NCBI GenBank assembly: GCA_030428255.1
Contig: JAUIBT010000009.1
Coordinates: 57,430 to 121,429, forward strand
Source: Alphaproteobacteria bacterium
Lineage (GTDB): Bacteria; Pseudomonadota; Alphaproteobacteria; UBA7985; JAUIBT01
Direction of reading: 5' to 3'
Length of the DNA stretch: 64,000 nt
Positions 17,298-27,686 of this stretch are shown one piece after another. The position numbers and the translations under genes are program-made. The notes beneath the pieces were generated by a model that was not told the DNA's origin, did not search any database, and worked only from the letters and a program-made list of their open reading frames with translations. Within the stretch, counting starts at the first letter, position 1; each line of letters begins with the position of its first letter.

Positions 17298-18614
17298 TTA
17301 CAGCCCGGCCAAACGGTCGGCGACGGCCTGGCCTTCTTGCAGGCCCTTATCGGGGTAGAGCACCACTTGCTCACCGGTCTGAAGCCCTGAGGCGACAGCG
17401 GCTTGCAGGCCGTTGTTGGCCTCGACAACCACGCGCCGCTTGACCAAGCGCTGTTGGGGCAAGAGATGGGCCTGCCAACCGCGCGCCTGGGTGGTCTCCA
17501 CCGCAAAGACGCTCCAGGCCTCGCCATCGCGGAACAAGGCGGCGGCGGGCACCACCAGAGCCTCATCGGTCTGCCAGGTGATGATGCGCGCCTTCAGGCG
17601 ATAGCCGTGACCCAGCCCGGCGCGGGCCTCGGGCGGGCTCGTCAGGGCGATCTCAACCCGCACCCGCTGCTCTTCGACTCCCAGGGCCGAGACCTTGGTC
17701 ACTGCAATTGGTGCAATGCGCGTCACCTCTCCGCTCAGCGTGGCTTTACCGCCCCAGGCCTCTAGGGCTACGGGGTTGCCGACCCGAATGCGCACCGCAT
17801 CGCTGGACACCAGTTCGGCCTCAACCATCAAGTCGCGCGCGATATCGCCCAGCTCCATGATGGCCGCGCCCGCCTGGATTGGGGTTTCGCTGCGGTGCAA
17901 GACCCGCAGGACTTGGCCGTCAATCGGCGCCAAGAGGGTCAAGGCTGTCTCGTTTGCCCCAACTTCGGGGCCTTCCGTCTGGGGGGCTTCCTTTTGGGGG
18001 CCTTCCTTTTGGGGGCTGTGGGTCTGCATAGCGCTGGCCTTGGCCTGGGCAAGCTGGGCTTCGCGCAACGCGATAGCCGCAAGGCTGGCGTCGAGCCGAG
18101 ATTGGGCCGCGCGCTGGGCTTGCTGAAAGCGCTCAAACTCGGACAGGCTGAGCAGGCCACGGTCAAACAAAGAGGACATGCGGGCCAGATCCGCCTCAGC
18201 CTGGGCCAGTTGCGTCTGGGCAGAGCCCTGCTCAACCTTGGCCACCTCAAGCACCGCCGCGCTGGCTTGGATCACCGCCTGGGCTTGTTCGCGCGCCCGC
18301 TCATCAAGCGCGGTGGGCAGGCTCGGCCGGAGGCGTGCCAGAACGGTTTTACCCGCTTCAACCCGGTCGCCCACCTCCAACTGCACCCGCTCTAAGCGTC
18401 CAGCGCTGGGCGCGGCCACCAGGTAGGGCTGACGCACCAGCGCACGGGCTTCCTCGTCGATGGAGACCTGCAAGGCGCCGCGCGTCACTGATGCCAGGTC
18501 CACCAGCGTCGGGCGGGGCCAGAAGGCAGCCAGGCTGCCCGCCACCACCAGCAACAGGGCTGCGGCTATGAAGACAAGACGCGAGAGTTTGGGGCGTTTA
18601 GTGGCGGCGGTCAT
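17298..18614 (-). CDS. Efflux periplasmic adaptor (HlyD/MacA-like membrane fusion protein)
   Basis: 438 residues with an N-terminal membrane anchor (about 12-32), a lipoyl motif (VAAPSAGRLERVQLEVGDRV), an alpha-helical hairpin (about 105-195), a second lipoyl half (LLAPIDGQVLRVLH) and beta-barrel domains. A short low-complexity insert of repeated PQKE/PQTE units near residues 200-217, encoded by a GGGGGCTTCC-type DNA repeat, interrupts the helix-to-lipoyl joint. It is third in a minus-strand set after an ABC ATPase and an FtsX-type permease, so it should be the adaptor of a MacAB-like tripartite exporter. Substrate unknown. Confidence 0.85.
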   Translation of the reverse strand: MTAATKRPKLSRLVFIAAALLLVVAGSLAAFWPRPTLVDLASVTRGALQVSIDEEARALVRQPYLVAAPSAGRLERVQLEVGDRVEAGKTVLARLRPSLPTALDERAREQAQAVIQASAAVLEVAKVEQGSAQTQLAQAEADLARMSSLFDRGLLSLSEFERFQQAQRAAQSRLDASLAAIALREAQLAQAKASAMQTHSPQKEGPQKEAPQTEGPEVGANETALTLLAPIDGQVLRVLHRSETPIQAGAAIMELGDIARDLMVEAELVSSDAVRIRVGNPVALEAWGGKATLSGEVTRIAPIAVTKVSALGVEEQRVRVEIALTSPPEARAGLGHGYRLKARIITWQTDEALVVPAAALFRDGEAWSVFAVETTQARGWQAHLLPQQRLVKRRVVVEANNGLQAAVASGLQTGEQVVLYPDKGLQEGQAVADRLAGL

Positions 18615-18675
18615 GGCTGCTGAGACTCATGGTTCGGGGAAAGCGGAAGGGAAGCGGGGCGTGCGTCCATCAGGG

Positions 18676-21057
18676 TCACTCCCGCGACTTCAGCGCGGCG
18701 GTCAGGTCGCGCTTGGCCAGGCCGCGCTGCACCAACCAGCCCGAGACGGCCGAGGCCGCCAGCACGGTCAGCGCTGCGGTGCCGTGGGTCTCTGGAATGA
18801 AGCGCGCGGGCACTTGATACAGCTCGGTAGAAAAGCCCTCTGCGATGGCGAAAGACAGCAGGTGGCCGATCAACGAACCCAAAGGGATCGCCAACAGGGT
18901 GATCACCGCCAGCTCACCCAGCAGCACATAGGCCACCTCGCCATGGGTGTAGCCCAGGATTTGCAGGCTGGCTAAGTCGCGGGCGCGCTCGGCTTGAGCG
19001 ACACGGGCGGCGTTATAGACGATGCCAAAGGTGATGATGAAGGCCATGAAGCCCATGACAAAGCGCATGGCCCCCGCGCCTTGGTTCATCAAGGTCTCAA
19101 AGGCCTTGCGGGTATCGGATTGCAGGCTGACCCCAGCGACGCGCGGCATGTCCTTCAGGCTCTGGTAGACCTGGCTTTCTTGGCCCGGCGCAATCTCCAG
19201 CGCGGCGGCGTTGATCTGACCCGGCTGGCCCATCAACCGTCCCAGAGCCTCCAGGTTGATATAGACCGGCGCGCCCAGCAGCGATTCGGCCAGCCCCACA
19301 ACGGGGATGGTCAGCACGGGCCGCGCGCCCTCGCGCACTTCAACCCGCAGGCTGTCGCCCGGTGCCACGTCCAGGATCTTGGCCAGTGGTTTGGCGATCA
19401 CCAGGCCCGCGCCGGGCAGCGCTTGTTGGCGACCCTTGTCATCCACCACTCGCAACAAGCGCGCCTGCGGAACCAAGCCGGTCAGGCTGGATTTGTGGCT
19501 GCGGCGGCCCTTGCGCAGCACCACCGGCACGTGGCGTTGCGGTTCGACCTGCCAAACCCCGGGCAGGCGGGCCAAGGCGGTGAGAGAGGCGGGCGACTGA
19601 GGGCCTAAGAAAGCGACGCTGGCATCACTGCGATCCAGCACACTGAAGCTCAGATCCAGGGCGCGTTCAAAGCCTGCATAGATGGTCAGCATGGCCAGGG
19701 TCAGCCCCATGCCAGCGGCGATGCCCAGCACCGCGCCTGCCATGCGCCAAGGCTGGCGCAACACGCGGCGCAGCACCATACGCGAAAGCTGGTCCATGGC
19801 TTGCACCAGGCCCTTGGTCCAGCGGCCAGTACCACTGAAATCGGCGGGCGCGGGCGGGCGCATGGCCTCGGCAGGCACCAGACGCACCAGGCGGCGCAGC
19901 ACGAACAGGCTGCCCGCTGCTGCCGAGCCCAGGGCCGCCGCAATACCAACGACAAAGGCGCTGGGCTGCAACTGGAAGACCAGGAATGGAAACTTGTAGT
20001 ACTGCGTATAAAGGCCGATCAGCGACTGGCCGGCCCAAACGCCAAGCCCGCAGCCCAGCAGCGCGCCCGCCAAGGCGATCAGCAGCACCAGTTGCACATA
20101 GTGCCAGCCAACCTCTAAGTTACTGTAACCAAAAGCTTTCATCAGGCCAATTTCTTGCCGCTCGGCCTGCACCATGCGGCTGATCACGATGTAGAGCAAG
20201 AAGGCGGCGATGATTAAAAAGATCGGCGGCACCACCAGGGCTGAGACCTCCAGCCCCTTGATCTCCTCGCTAACGAAGCGGTTGGAAAACTGGTCCTCCA
20301 GACCATAGGAACCTTGCGCGCCATAGGGCTCCAGCAGGCGGTCGGCCGCAGCGATAACGGCGGGCAGCTTGGCCTCGCGGGTCAGCGATAACAGCGCCTC
20401 GTTGAAAGCGCCTTTCAGGTCGAAATTGGCAGCCAGCGCAGAGCGGCTCATCCACAAAACGGCAAAACGGGCATCGTCAGGTATCAGCTCACCGGGCGCG
20501 CTGATATAGAGAAACTCGGGCGATTTGACCAAGCCTGCGATGCGCAGATCGCGGCGATGACCGTTGAGCGTGACGCTCAGGGCATGGCCGACCTGCAAGC
20601 CGTGGGCGGCGGCAAAACTGTCGAGTAACAGGACTTCGTCGGCGGCGTTGGGGTCCAGGGCGCGGCCCGCAATCGGGTAGATCGCGTTCAGGCGCGGAGC
20701 CCCCAGGTCCGGCAGGGAGATGAGGCGCGCCGCGATGGGCAAGGGTTGACCGGCAAGCTCCACCCGGCCCGCGCCAATCACCCGGGTCTCGGCTTGCGCC
20801 ACGCCCTCTATACGCGCCAGCTCGCTCCGCAGGGCTTCAGGCGCGCGGGCGACGGGCGCAAAGACCTGAGCCAGGCGATAGCGCTGATAGTAGGCGTCGC
20901 GGGTCTCGCTCAAGGAGGCCACCAAGCCCGCCATCATGACCTGCATCATGACGCCAATAGCGATGACGACCGCGATGGCGGCGGCTTGGCCCTTGATGCG
21001 CCACAGGTCGCGGCCCAGCTTGGCCATCAGCGGGTTTGGGGCGCGGCGCGGGCTCAC
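18676..21057 (-). CDS. ABC transporter permease, two FtsX domains
   Basis: 793 residues. The N-terminal span (about 20-45) is followed by a large periplasmic MacB-like core domain, then three spans around 275-395 containing [12 protein letters not shown], the FtsX coupling-helix motif. A second copy of the unit follows, with another periplasmic part and C-terminal spans containing [17 protein letters not shown]. The duplicated FtsX layout is that of the large mechanotransmission permeases (DUF214 type). Its start overlaps the ATPase gene by four bases (ATGA), so the two are translationally coupled. It probably exports a lipophilic or peptide substrate rather than importing. Confidence 0.87.
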   Translation of the reverse strand: MSPRRAPNPLMAKLGRDLWRIKGQAAAIAVVIAIGVMMQVMMAGLVASLSETRDAYYQRYRLAQVFAPVARAPEALRSELARIEGVAQAETRVIGAGRVELAGQPLPIAARLISLPDLGAPRLNAIYPIAGRALDPNAADEVLLLDSFAAAHGLQVGHALSVTLNGHRRDLRIAGLVKSPEFLYISAPGELIPDDARFAVLWMSRSALAANFDLKGAFNEALLSLTREAKLPAVIAAADRLLEPYGAQGSYGLEDQFSNRFVSEEIKGLEVSALVVPPIFLIIAAFLLYIVISRMVQAERQEIGLMKAFGYSNLEVGWHYVQLVLLIALAGALLGCGLGVWAGQSLIGLYTQYYKFPFLVFQLQPSAFVVGIAAALGSAAAGSLFVLRRLVRLVPAEAMRPPAPADFSGTGRWTKGLVQAMDQLSRMVLRRVLRQPWRMAGAVLGIAAGMGLTLAMLTIYAGFERALDLSFSVLDRSDASVAFLGPQSPASLTALARLPGVWQVEPQRHVPVVLRKGRRSHKSSLTGLVPQARLLRVVDDKGRQQALPGAGLVIAKPLAKILDVAPGDSLRVEVREGARPVLTIPVVGLAESLLGAPVYINLEALGRLMGQPGQINAAALEIAPGQESQVYQSLKDMPRVAGVSLQSDTRKAFETLMNQGAGAMRFVMGFMAFIITFGIVYNAARVAQAERARDLASLQILGYTHGEVAYVLLGELAVITLLAIPLGSLIGHLLSFAIAEGFSTELYQVPARFIPETHGTAALTVLAASAVSGWLVQRGLAKRDLTAALKSRE

Positions 21058-21848
21058 CAGTGGATCTCCTCTGGAGCCGCGGGCGTGGCGTTGTGCTCCA
21101 CCGCGCGAATTTGACCATCGGCGAAATGCAGCACGCTGTTGGCCATGGCGGCGGTGGCGGCGGCGTGGGTGACAATCATCACCGTTGTGCCAAGCTTGCG
21201 ATTGACATCGGCCAGCACCCGCAAGACCGCGCGGCCAGTGGTGCTGTCCAGCGCGCCGGTCGGCTCGTCGCAGAACAGCACGGTTGGGCGCTTGGCCACG
21301 GCGCGGGCAATGGCCACCCTTTGTTGCTCGCCGCCCGATAATTGCGAGGGGAAGTGGTCCAGACGCGCGCCCAGTCCGACCAGCGACAGGGCCTCGTCGG
21401 CGGGTAGGGGGTCGCGGGCGATCTCGGTCACCAGCTCGACGTTTTCGCGCGCGGTCAAGCTGGGCATGAGGTTGTAGAACTGGAAGACAAAGCCGACGTG
21501 CTGGCGGCGGTAGAGCGTTAGGCGTCGATCATCCAACAGGCTCAGGTCCTGGCCCTGAAACCAGACATGGCCTGAGGTGCCGCGATCCAGCCCGCCCAGA
21601 ATGTTGAGCAGCGTAGACTTGCCACTGCCCGATGGCCCCAGCAGCACCAGCAGCTCGCCTTGGGTCACCTCCAGGTCCACCGAACGCAGGGCATGCACTG
21701 CCGAGCGGCCCTCGCCATAGGTCTTGGTCAGGCCCTGGGTGCGGTAGGCCAGCGGCCTGGCGCTTGGGTGCGCGGTCGGACTGCCATCGGGGTCAGACCC
21801 GTCTGTGGGCTTGGAACGCAAGAAGGGAAGGAGGCGAGAGACTTGCAT
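21054..21848 (-). CDS. ABC transporter ATP-binding protein (MacB/LolD type)
   Basis: 264 residues. After a 30-residue polar N-terminal extension come Walker [11 protein letters not shown]-loop [12 protein letters not shown], signature [14 protein letters not shown], Walker [13 protein letters not shown] and the switch histidine in VTHAAATA. This pattern belongs to the MacB/LolD/FtsE subfamily that works with FtsX-type permeases, consistent with the overlapping permease gene downstream. It is first of three minus-strand exporter genes. About 115 bases separate it from rsmA. Confidence 0.92.
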   Translation of the reverse strand: MQVSRLLPFLRSKPTDGSDPDGSPTAHPSARPLAYRTQGLTKTYGEGRSAVHALRSVDLEVTQGELLVLLGPSGSGKSTLLNILGGLDRGTSGHVWFQGQDLSLLDDRRLTLYRRQHVGFVFQFYNLMPSLTARENVELVTEIARDPLPADEALSLVGLGARLDHFPSQLSGGEQQRVAIARAVAKRPTVLFCDEPTGALDSTTGRAVLRVLADVNRKLGTTVMIVTHAAATAAMANSVLHFADGQIRAVEHNATPAAPEEIHW

Positions 21849-21931
21849 GGTCCTAGTCTAGACCAGCGCCCCAGGGTTTGTCCCTGAGATATCGCAATGT
21901 GCGGGCAGCGTAGAGCGACGCGATTTTTGGC

Positions 21932-21979
21932 CTTAGGCTGGCTCCGTCTTAGGCTGGCTCTGTCTTAGGCTGGCTTGGA
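21932..21979. repeat. Three-copy 16-bp tandem repeat at the rsmA stop codon
   Basis: Units CTTAGGCTGGCTCCGT, CTTAGGCTGGCTCTGT and a third partial copy start at 21932, 21948 and 21964. The rsmA stop codon (21965-21967) is in the third unit, so copy loss would alter the extreme C-terminus. Confidence 0.88.
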
Positions 21980-22858
21980 TAGGGCGGCCGCCATGCGGCA
22001 AAAACCCAGCACCGGCACATCTTCGGCGCGGTCGGTGGGCGCGCAGCCCGCGGCTTCGCACAGCGCCTCGGGGGCCAACGCCAGGCCCTTGAGCGATTGG
22101 CGCAGCATCTTACGGCGTTGGCCAAAGGCGGCCTGGGTCACGGTCTCGAGGGTCGAGAGCTTCAGCGGCAGCAAGGGCTGCTTGCGCGGGGTGAGCTGCA
22201 CCACGCTGGAGGTCACTTTGGGCGCGGGCGTAAAGGCTTCGGGCGGGATGTCGAACAGGCGCTCGCAATGGCAGAGCCAAGAGGCCAGCACGGCGAGGCG
22301 GCCATAGTGTTTATCGCCCTGCTCGGCGGTGATGCGCAGCGCCACCTCACGCTGAAACATGAGCGTCATGCTGGCAAAACTGCCGGGCGCTTCGGCCTCG
22401 CGGGTCAGCCAGCCGGTCAACAGGGCAGTGCCGATATTATAGGGCAGGTTGGCGGCCAGGTGGCGCGGCGCTGGCCCCAGGCTGGTCAGGTCCACGCGGG
22501 TGGCGTCGTCCTCCAGCACCGTCAAGCGGCCTGGGTAGTGCGCGGCGATCTCCGCCAAAGCGGCCAGGCAACGGCTGTCTTTTTCAATTGCGATGACCGG
22601 CAAGGCGGTCTCGTGCAGCAGGGCGCGGGTCAGGCCGCCGGGCCCTGGACCGATCTCGATCAGACACCCGGCGTCTTTGGGTGCGATGATGGGCACATGG
22701 CGGGCGATTTTGGCGGTCAGATTGAAGTCGAACAAGAAGTTCTGCCCCAGGCTCTTCTTGGCCATCAGCTCGTGACGGCGCACCACTTGCGCCAGCGCGG
22801 GCAGGCCGTCGAAGGCCAAACGGGTCGGCTCGGGTGCCGCAAAGGGGGGGCGGCTCAT
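21965..22858 (-). CDS. rsmA: 16S rRNA dimethyladenosine transferase
   Basis: KsgA; dimethylates A1518 and A1519 of 16S rRNA late in 30S assembly. 297 residues with the family motifs KKSLGQNFLFD, IEIGPGPGGLT (SAM motif I), AIEKD, and the catalytic NLPYNI. The C-terminal helical domain includes FGQRRKMLRQSLK. The start overlaps the pdxA stop by four bases (ATGA), so it is translated with pdxA, the classical surA-pdxA-rsmA order. Confidence 0.95.
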   Translation of the reverse strand: MSRPPFAAPEPTRLAFDGLPALAQVVRRHELMAKKSLGQNFLFDFNLTAKIARHVPIIAPKDAGCLIEIGPGPGGLTRALLHETALPVIAIEKDSRCLAALAEIAAHYPGRLTVLEDDATRVDLTSLGPAPRHLAANLPYNIGTALLTGWLTREAEAPGSFASMTLMFQREVALRITAEQGDKHYGRLAVLASWLCHCERLFDIPPEAFTPAPKVTSSVVQLTPRKQPLLPLKLSTLETVTQAAFGQRRKMLRQSLKGLALAPEALCEAAGCAPTDRAEDVPVLGFCRMAAALSKPA

Positions 22859-23919
22859 GGCATGGCTTCCTGGTTCGGGTGATCGGACGGGGACTTGTAC
22901 CCAGATGTGGGCGTGGCCAGGCGATCGGCAAAACGCAGAGCTGAAATCAGGCTGTCGGCGCGCGCGAGGCCGTGACCGGCGATGTCCAGAGCGGTGCCGT
23001 GGTCGGGCGAGGTGCGCACAAAGGGCAGGCCCATAGTCAGATTGACGCCTTCATCAAAAGCCAGAGTCTTGATGGGGATCAGCGCTTGATCGTGGGTCAT
23101 ACACAGCGCGGCGTCATAGCTCTGGCGCGCGCGCTCGTGGAACATGGTGTCAGCGGGCAAGGGGCCGCGCAAGTCGAGGCCCTCGGCGCGCAGGGCGTCC
23201 AGCGTCGGTGCGATGAGGTCCAGCTCCTCGCGGCCCATTGCGCCCTGCTCACCGGCGTGCGGGTTGAGGCCCGAGACCGCCAGGCGCGGTTGGGCAATGC
23301 CCATGTGATCGCGCAAATAGGCGTGGGTGGTGCGGCAGGCGTGGGCCAGAGTGGCCGCGTCGAGCTGCTTGATAGCATCGCTCAAAGAGACGTGCAGCGT
23401 CACCGGTACGACACGCAGCGCTTCACAGGCCAGCATCATAACGGTGGGGTGGTCGAGCCCTGCCAGATGGCCCAGGTACTCGGTGTGACCGGGAAAGCGG
23501 AAGCCCGCCGCGTACAAAGCGGCCTTGTTGATGGGATTGGTGACCAGCGCGCGGCAGGTGCCAGCCTGGGTCAGCGCCACGGCGTGTTCGATGGAGGCCA
23601 GCACGGCGGGCGCATTGGCGGGCTCGAGTTGGCCGGGCAAGCTGGGCGCGGGCAAAGGGCTGTGCAGCACAGGCAGAGCCTGGGCAAAGATCGCAGCAAA
23701 GTCCTGAGAGGCTTGGTCAAGCGCAGCGGGGTTGGCGAGCCGGCGCAGCGGCACGGTCAGTCCCAACAGCGCGGCGCGCTCGGCCAGCAGGTCGGCGTCG
23801 CCCAAAAAGCAAAAGGCGGGGGCCTGGGGCTCATCGTGTAGAGCCTGCCAAGCGCGAAGCGTTAGCTCGGGACCGATCCCAGCCGGATCGCCCAAGGTCA
23901 GAGCCAGCGGGCGCCTCAC
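22855..23919 (-). CDS. pdxA: 4-hydroxythreonine-4-phosphate dehydrogenase
   Basis: 354 residues, beginning MRRPLALTLGDPAGIGPEL, the family signature. The metal-binding histidines lie in FPGHTEYL, in GLNPHAGEQG and in the later ARQSYDAALCMTHDQALIP region. It oxidises 4-phosphohydroxy-threonine to the aminoacetone phosphate used by PdxJ in vitamin B6 synthesis. It starts 3 bases after the surA stop, in the lptD-surA-pdxA-rsmA set. Confidence 0.95.
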   Translation of the reverse strand: MRRPLALTLGDPAGIGPELTLRAWQALHDEPQAPAFCFLGDADLLAERAALLGLTVPLRRLANPAALDQASQDFAAIFAQALPVLHSPLPAPSLPGQLEPANAPAVLASIEHAVALTQAGTCRALVTNPINKAALYAAGFRFPGHTEYLGHLAGLDHPTVMMLACEALRVVPVTLHVSLSDAIKQLDAATLAHACRTTHAYLRDHMGIAQPRLAVSGLNPHAGEQGAMGREELDLIAPTLDALRAEGLDLRGPLPADTMFHERARQSYDAALCMTHDQALIPIKTLAFDEGVNLTMGLPFVRTSPDHGTALDIAGHGLARADSLISALRFADRLATPTSGYKSPSDHPNQEAMP

Positions 23920-23922
23920 CGC

Positions 23923-25245
23923 TTAACCCTTGAATTCGATAAAGGCCTGGCGGCGCAGTTCGCGCAACAGCCGCTCGGCATAGCGCTCGGCCTTGGCGGC
24001 GATGAGGCGGGTGCGGATTTCATCCTCCTCCACGGTCTGCACCTGGTTGCGCTTGTTGCAAACCATAAAGATCGAAGCGCCGTTGGGCACGGGCAGGACC
24101 GGCGACGGACGGCCAATCGGCAATTGAACTAGGACAGCAGCGACCTGCTCTGGCAGCGTGGCGATGTCGATCCCGTCGAGGTCGCCAGACCCTTGATCGC
24201 CTGCCGAGATCATGGCCTCGTTGAAGGCGGCACAGCCTTGCACGCTCTGAATGACCCGCTGGGCTAGGGCGAGCTTTTGCTGTGCTTCCAAAGAGTTTTG
24301 GTTGGCAGGTATGCGCAAGAAGAGTTGCTTGAGATCGAAGACGCTGCGGCCTTGTTTTTGGCCAATGGTGCGTTCGCCGCGCACGGCCACCAAATAGACG
24401 CCGTCCGCAGCGGCAATGGGCTTGGTGATACCGCCTTCGCCCAGCGCACGCACATCGGCGGCGATCGCCGCAGGCAGATCGGCATCGGTCAGCCAGCCAA
24501 GCGAACCGCCTTGCTGCGCGGCGGGGCCTTTGGAATACTGCTTGGCCGCATCGGTAAAGCGCAGTTGCCGCGCTCCCAGCGCTTGCAGCAGGGCTTGGGC
24601 CTGGGCCATGACCTGAGCGGGGTCTTGGCCAGCGTATGGCAAGAAGATCTGGTAGACATCGCGCTCAATTTGGCCCGCGCGGGCCTTTTCGGTTTCGATT
24701 TCGGCGGCAAGGTCATCGCGGTCAATGATCTGACTGCCTGGCAAACGCTTAACGATCAGGCGTTGCCAAGCCGAACGGGCGCGGATTTGGCGCAAAAAGG
24801 TGGAGGGATCCACGCCGTTCGTACGCAGACCGGCCAGGAATTGATCGGCGTTCTGATTGTTTTGCTCGGCCATGCCCGCGACAAACTTCATCACGTCCGC
24901 ATCTGCGATTTCAACGCTGCCCTTCTTGGCTTCCTGCAATTGCAGGGATTCGTCGATCAGCGCATCCAGGGCGCTCTGATAGAGCTCTTGGCGCAGCGCC
25001 TCGGTATAGGGGCGATTGCTGGTCAGGGCCATAAAGCGAATACGGGCGTCCAGATCGACGTTGGTGATGGCCTCATCATTGACCACCACGATGGTCTTGA
25101 TGGTGTAGCTGACGCCGCTGGTTTGCGGCAGCGGGCCTTGTTGCGCCCAGACAGCGGGCAAGGGGCCGCAGCCGAACCCCACCAGCGCGAGCGCGAACAG
25201 CAACGAGAGACAAAGACTTGAGCGCCACGTGCGGCGATCAATCAT
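23923..25245 (-). CDS. surA: Periplasmic chaperone/peptidyl-prolyl isomerase SurA
   Basis: 440 residues with an N-terminal signal peptide (about 1-35, ending AVWAQQ). The SurA N domain (VVVNDEAITNVDLDAR...) is followed by one parvulin domain around residues 185-300 (FTDAAKQYSKGPAAQQGGSL and DGVYLVAVRGER). The C-terminal helix is ELRRQAFIEFKG-like, as in SurA, where it packs on the N domain. It escorts outer-membrane proteins, LptD above all, which is encoded just upstream (11-base gap). An AGGACC ribosome site precedes the start. E. coli SurA has two parvulin repeats; the single one here is usual in alphaproteobacteria. Confidence 0.9.
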   Translation of the reverse strand: MIDRRTWRSSLCLSLLFALALVGFGCGPLPAVWAQQGPLPQTSGVSYTIKTIVVVNDEAITNVDLDARIRFMALTSNRPYTEALRQELYQSALDALIDESLQLQEAKKGSVEIADADVMKFVAGMAEQNNQNADQFLAGLRTNGVDPSTFLRQIRARSAWQRLIVKRLPGSQIIDRDDLAAEIETEKARAGQIERDVYQIFLPYAGQDPAQVMAQAQALLQALGARQLRFTDAAKQYSKGPAAQQGGSLGWLTDADLPAAIAADVRALGEGGITKPIAAADGVYLVAVRGERTIGQKQGRSVFDLKQLFLRIPANQNSLEAQQKLALAQRVIQSVQGCAAFNEAMISAGDQGSGDLDGIDIATLPEQVAAVLVQLPIGRPSPVLPVPNGASIFMVCNKRNQVQTVEEDEIRTRLIAAKAERYAERLLRELRRQAFIEFKG

Positions 25246-25256
25246 GGGCCAAGGTC

Positions 25257-27539
25257 CTAAAAGGTGCGCGAGAGCGACGAGCCGCCAAGCGTGTCCAAAG
25301 ACAAAGAAAAGGTTATGCGATGATCAATGCTGGACGCATCGTCAAAGCGATCATACGAAATGCCGATGGCAGCACAAGGATGGCGATACGAGAGTCCCAC
25401 ACCCAATTGCTCCATGCGTGCATCGTCGAAGTCATACAAGTTTCTTTGCGTCAGCGTCCAGTTATCAAACAGCCCTTGTGAGAAATTGGCGCGCAATTGA
25501 TTGGCAGGGCTGCCCTCAGCGGTGTCCGGCTTGAAATAGAGGTATGAACCTGACACGCCGGTGTTGCCCCACTGCCAATCAAAACTGAGGTCATGCAGAT
25601 CAAAGCTAGCGGTGTTGGGGTCCATGCTGAACATATAGGAGATGTTGGTGGAATCGCGCGGGGTCAAGCTGACCTTGCCCACGACGTTGCGATAGGAATT
25701 GCTGCGCCCCATGCGGGCCTGAACCATATCATCGCCGATCAAGTGCTGGGACTGGCCGACCTCGACCTGGGCCAGCTGGCGTTCGCCGTTGAACAGCGCC
25801 CATTCCAGGCCATAGTTGAACCGCAAGCCGGTATCAATGACATCGCTGCCCGCCGACCGGTTGGCTTGGTCATAGTTGGTGACATCAATACTGACGCCGA
25901 TGCTGTCTTCGTTGGGGGTGGCAGCAAAACCATCTTCGAACAAGCTGGTGGTCAAAGAGGCCTTGGGGGTGAGGTACTGGCTGTACTTCGGCCCGCTGCG
26001 CACCATGGGATAGGCGGCGGACAACTCAGCATAGGGCACAATGCGATAACCGCTTTCGCCCGGCAAGGCGGCGGTGGCGTTCTCGGTCGCGTAATATTCG
26101 ATCTGGCCCGCGATCTCGGCCTGCCAATCGATGCCCAATTCTGACTGAATGGGCATGATCAGCGCCGGGCGCAAAGAGGCGCGCAGGCTGTCGCGATTGT
26201 CAGGACGGAAGATACCGCGCAAATCGGTTTCGATCTCCAGATAGGTCTGGCCCAAGATGGGGCCGGAATCATAGGAGGAGTGCAGCAGGCTCATCGCGGG
26301 CAAGGTCGCATCGTCGATGCTGGAGCGTCCAGGCTGAACCTTTTTGGCCAAAACCTGGCTATAGGAGCGGTCATGGAAGCCCTCAAGATGCACCTGCGAG
26401 GTCTGAATGCTGGAGGAATCCAAACCAAATTCATGCAAATAATCGGGGCTAGAATAGATCTGTCCGGCAGCGGTCAAACGCCACTCGCGCGACAGGTCCA
26501 AGGAAAGATCGCCGCCGACGGTGCCCTCGAACAGGTCGGATTGACCGGACAGAAGCTCGTCATTCATGGGCATAAAACCTGGCAGCAGGGAGCCTTGGGC
26601 CTCTAGGCCAATAGTGCCGATTGCCAAGGCTTGGTTGTAGTCCAGGGCCAAACTGAGGCCAGCCAAGGGGTGCAGCTTGGGTGTGAAGGTCAGGTCTTTG
26701 CGCTCATCCATGGCCCAGAAATAGCTGGTTTCAGGCGACAGGCCCAACAGGTTGTTGCCGTCGATGCCCGAGCCGATCCAACCTGACATGCGTTTGACCC
26801 GCGGGTCCGCCTGGCGGAAGTAGGGCAGATAGAGCAGCGGCATACCGTAAACGTCAAAGAAGACATCGCGGTAATAGATTTGCTGCTCCTCTTCGTCCAG
26901 CATGACCTGATTGGCGCGAAGCTGCCACAGCAAGGGCTTGCTGGGGTCTTCCTCGCAGGCAGGGCAGGCCGAATAAACGCCGCGATGCAGACTGTAGGTC
27001 TTGCCCTCGCGCGCGACGCGATTGGCGGCCAAGCGGCCTTGGTTGGTGAGCTGGAGATAGAAATCTTTCACCTCGCCCGCAGTAAAGCGGTTGGTCAGGT
27101 TGACCGATTCGGCGATGATCTCCTCGCCCTCGTTCGTGACCGCATAAACGCCGCCATTGGCGATAATGGTCTCGGTATCTTGGTAATAGAGGATTTCTTC
27201 AGCGCGCAGGTGCTGCTTGCCTGAGAAGATCTCGACGTTGCCGGTGGCGCGAATGATGTTGTTGCCGTCGTCATAGACGATCTCGTCAGCGGCGATGAAT
27301 ATCTGCTGTCCGTTGAATTCAAAGCTTCGAGTGATATCGCGATCAAGGCTTGGTTTGGCTGACGATTGACCCCAGGCAGGCAAGCCCAGTGCAAATCCCA
27401 ACATGGTCGTGAGCAGCCCAACGTAGACCAGGATCACCAAGCTGTGCAGCAGCCCGCGCCCGGTCCGACTGTGGCGAAGCGGTGTGGCGGTCCCTAACTG
27501 CAAACAGCAGGCCCCAGCGTGGTGAAATTGAAAACCCAT
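25257..27539 (-). CDS. lptD: LPS-assembly protein LptD
   Basis: 760 residues. An N-terminal hydrophobic segment (about 30-56, ending PAWGQ) is the signal sequence; the first 29 residues are atypical and the true start may be later. Next is the OstA/LptA-like beta-jellyroll (about 70-180), with DEIVYDDGNNIIRATGNVEI, then the LptD barrel with alternating hydrophobic strands, ending in a C-terminal phenylalanine as expected for the BAM complex. Two cysteines in SACPACEE are the only obvious cysteine pair before the barrel, so the four-cysteine disulfide pattern of E. coli is not conserved. With LptE it inserts lipopolysaccharide in the outer leaflet. Its presence implies an LPS-making Gram-negative cell. 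Confidence 0.93.
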   Translation of the reverse strand: MGFQFHHAGACCLQLGTATPLRHSRTGRGLLHSLVILVYVGLLTTMLGFALGLPAWGQSSAKPSLDRDITRSFEFNGQQIFIAADEIVYDDGNNIIRATGNVEIFSGKQHLRAEEILYYQDTETIIANGGVYAVTNEGEEIIAESVNLTNRFTAGEVKDFYLQLTNQGRLAANRVAREGKTYSLHRGVYSACPACEEDPSKPLLWQLRANQVMLDEEEQQIYYRDVFFDVYGMPLLYLPYFRQADPRVKRMSGWIGSGIDGNNLLGLSPETSYFWAMDERKDLTFTPKLHPLAGLSLALDYNQALAIGTIGLEAQGSLLPGFMPMNDELLSGQSDLFEGTVGGDLSLDLSREWRLTAAGQIYSSPDYLHEFGLDSSSIQTSQVHLEGFHDRSYSQVLAKKVQPGRSSIDDATLPAMSLLHSSYDSGPILGQTYLEIETDLRGIFRPDNRDSLRASLRPALIMPIQSELGIDWQAEIAGQIEYYATENATAALPGESGYRIVPYAELSAAYPMVRSGPKYSQYLTPKASLTTSLFEDGFAATPNEDSIGVSIDVTNYDQANRSAGSDVIDTGLRFNYGLEWALFNGERQLAQVEVGQSQHLIGDDMVQARMGRSNSYRNVVGKVSLTPRDSTNISYMFSMDPNTASFDLHDLSFDWQWGNTGVSGSYLYFKPDTAEGSPANQLRANFSQGLFDNWTLTQRNLYDFDDARMEQLGVGLSYRHPCAAIGISYDRFDDASSIDHRITFSLSLDTLGGSSLSRTF

Positions 27540-27686
27540 GAGCGGTTAAAATTTTGTACTTTAAAATCCCAGACGCAGCCGATTGAACCAAGGTCAGACA
27601 GCTACTCAGCTTTGAGGTGACACACAAGCGAGGCGCAATTGTGTAACTCCTAGGCCTGGATGGGGGCAAATTTGGGGGTCGGCTGC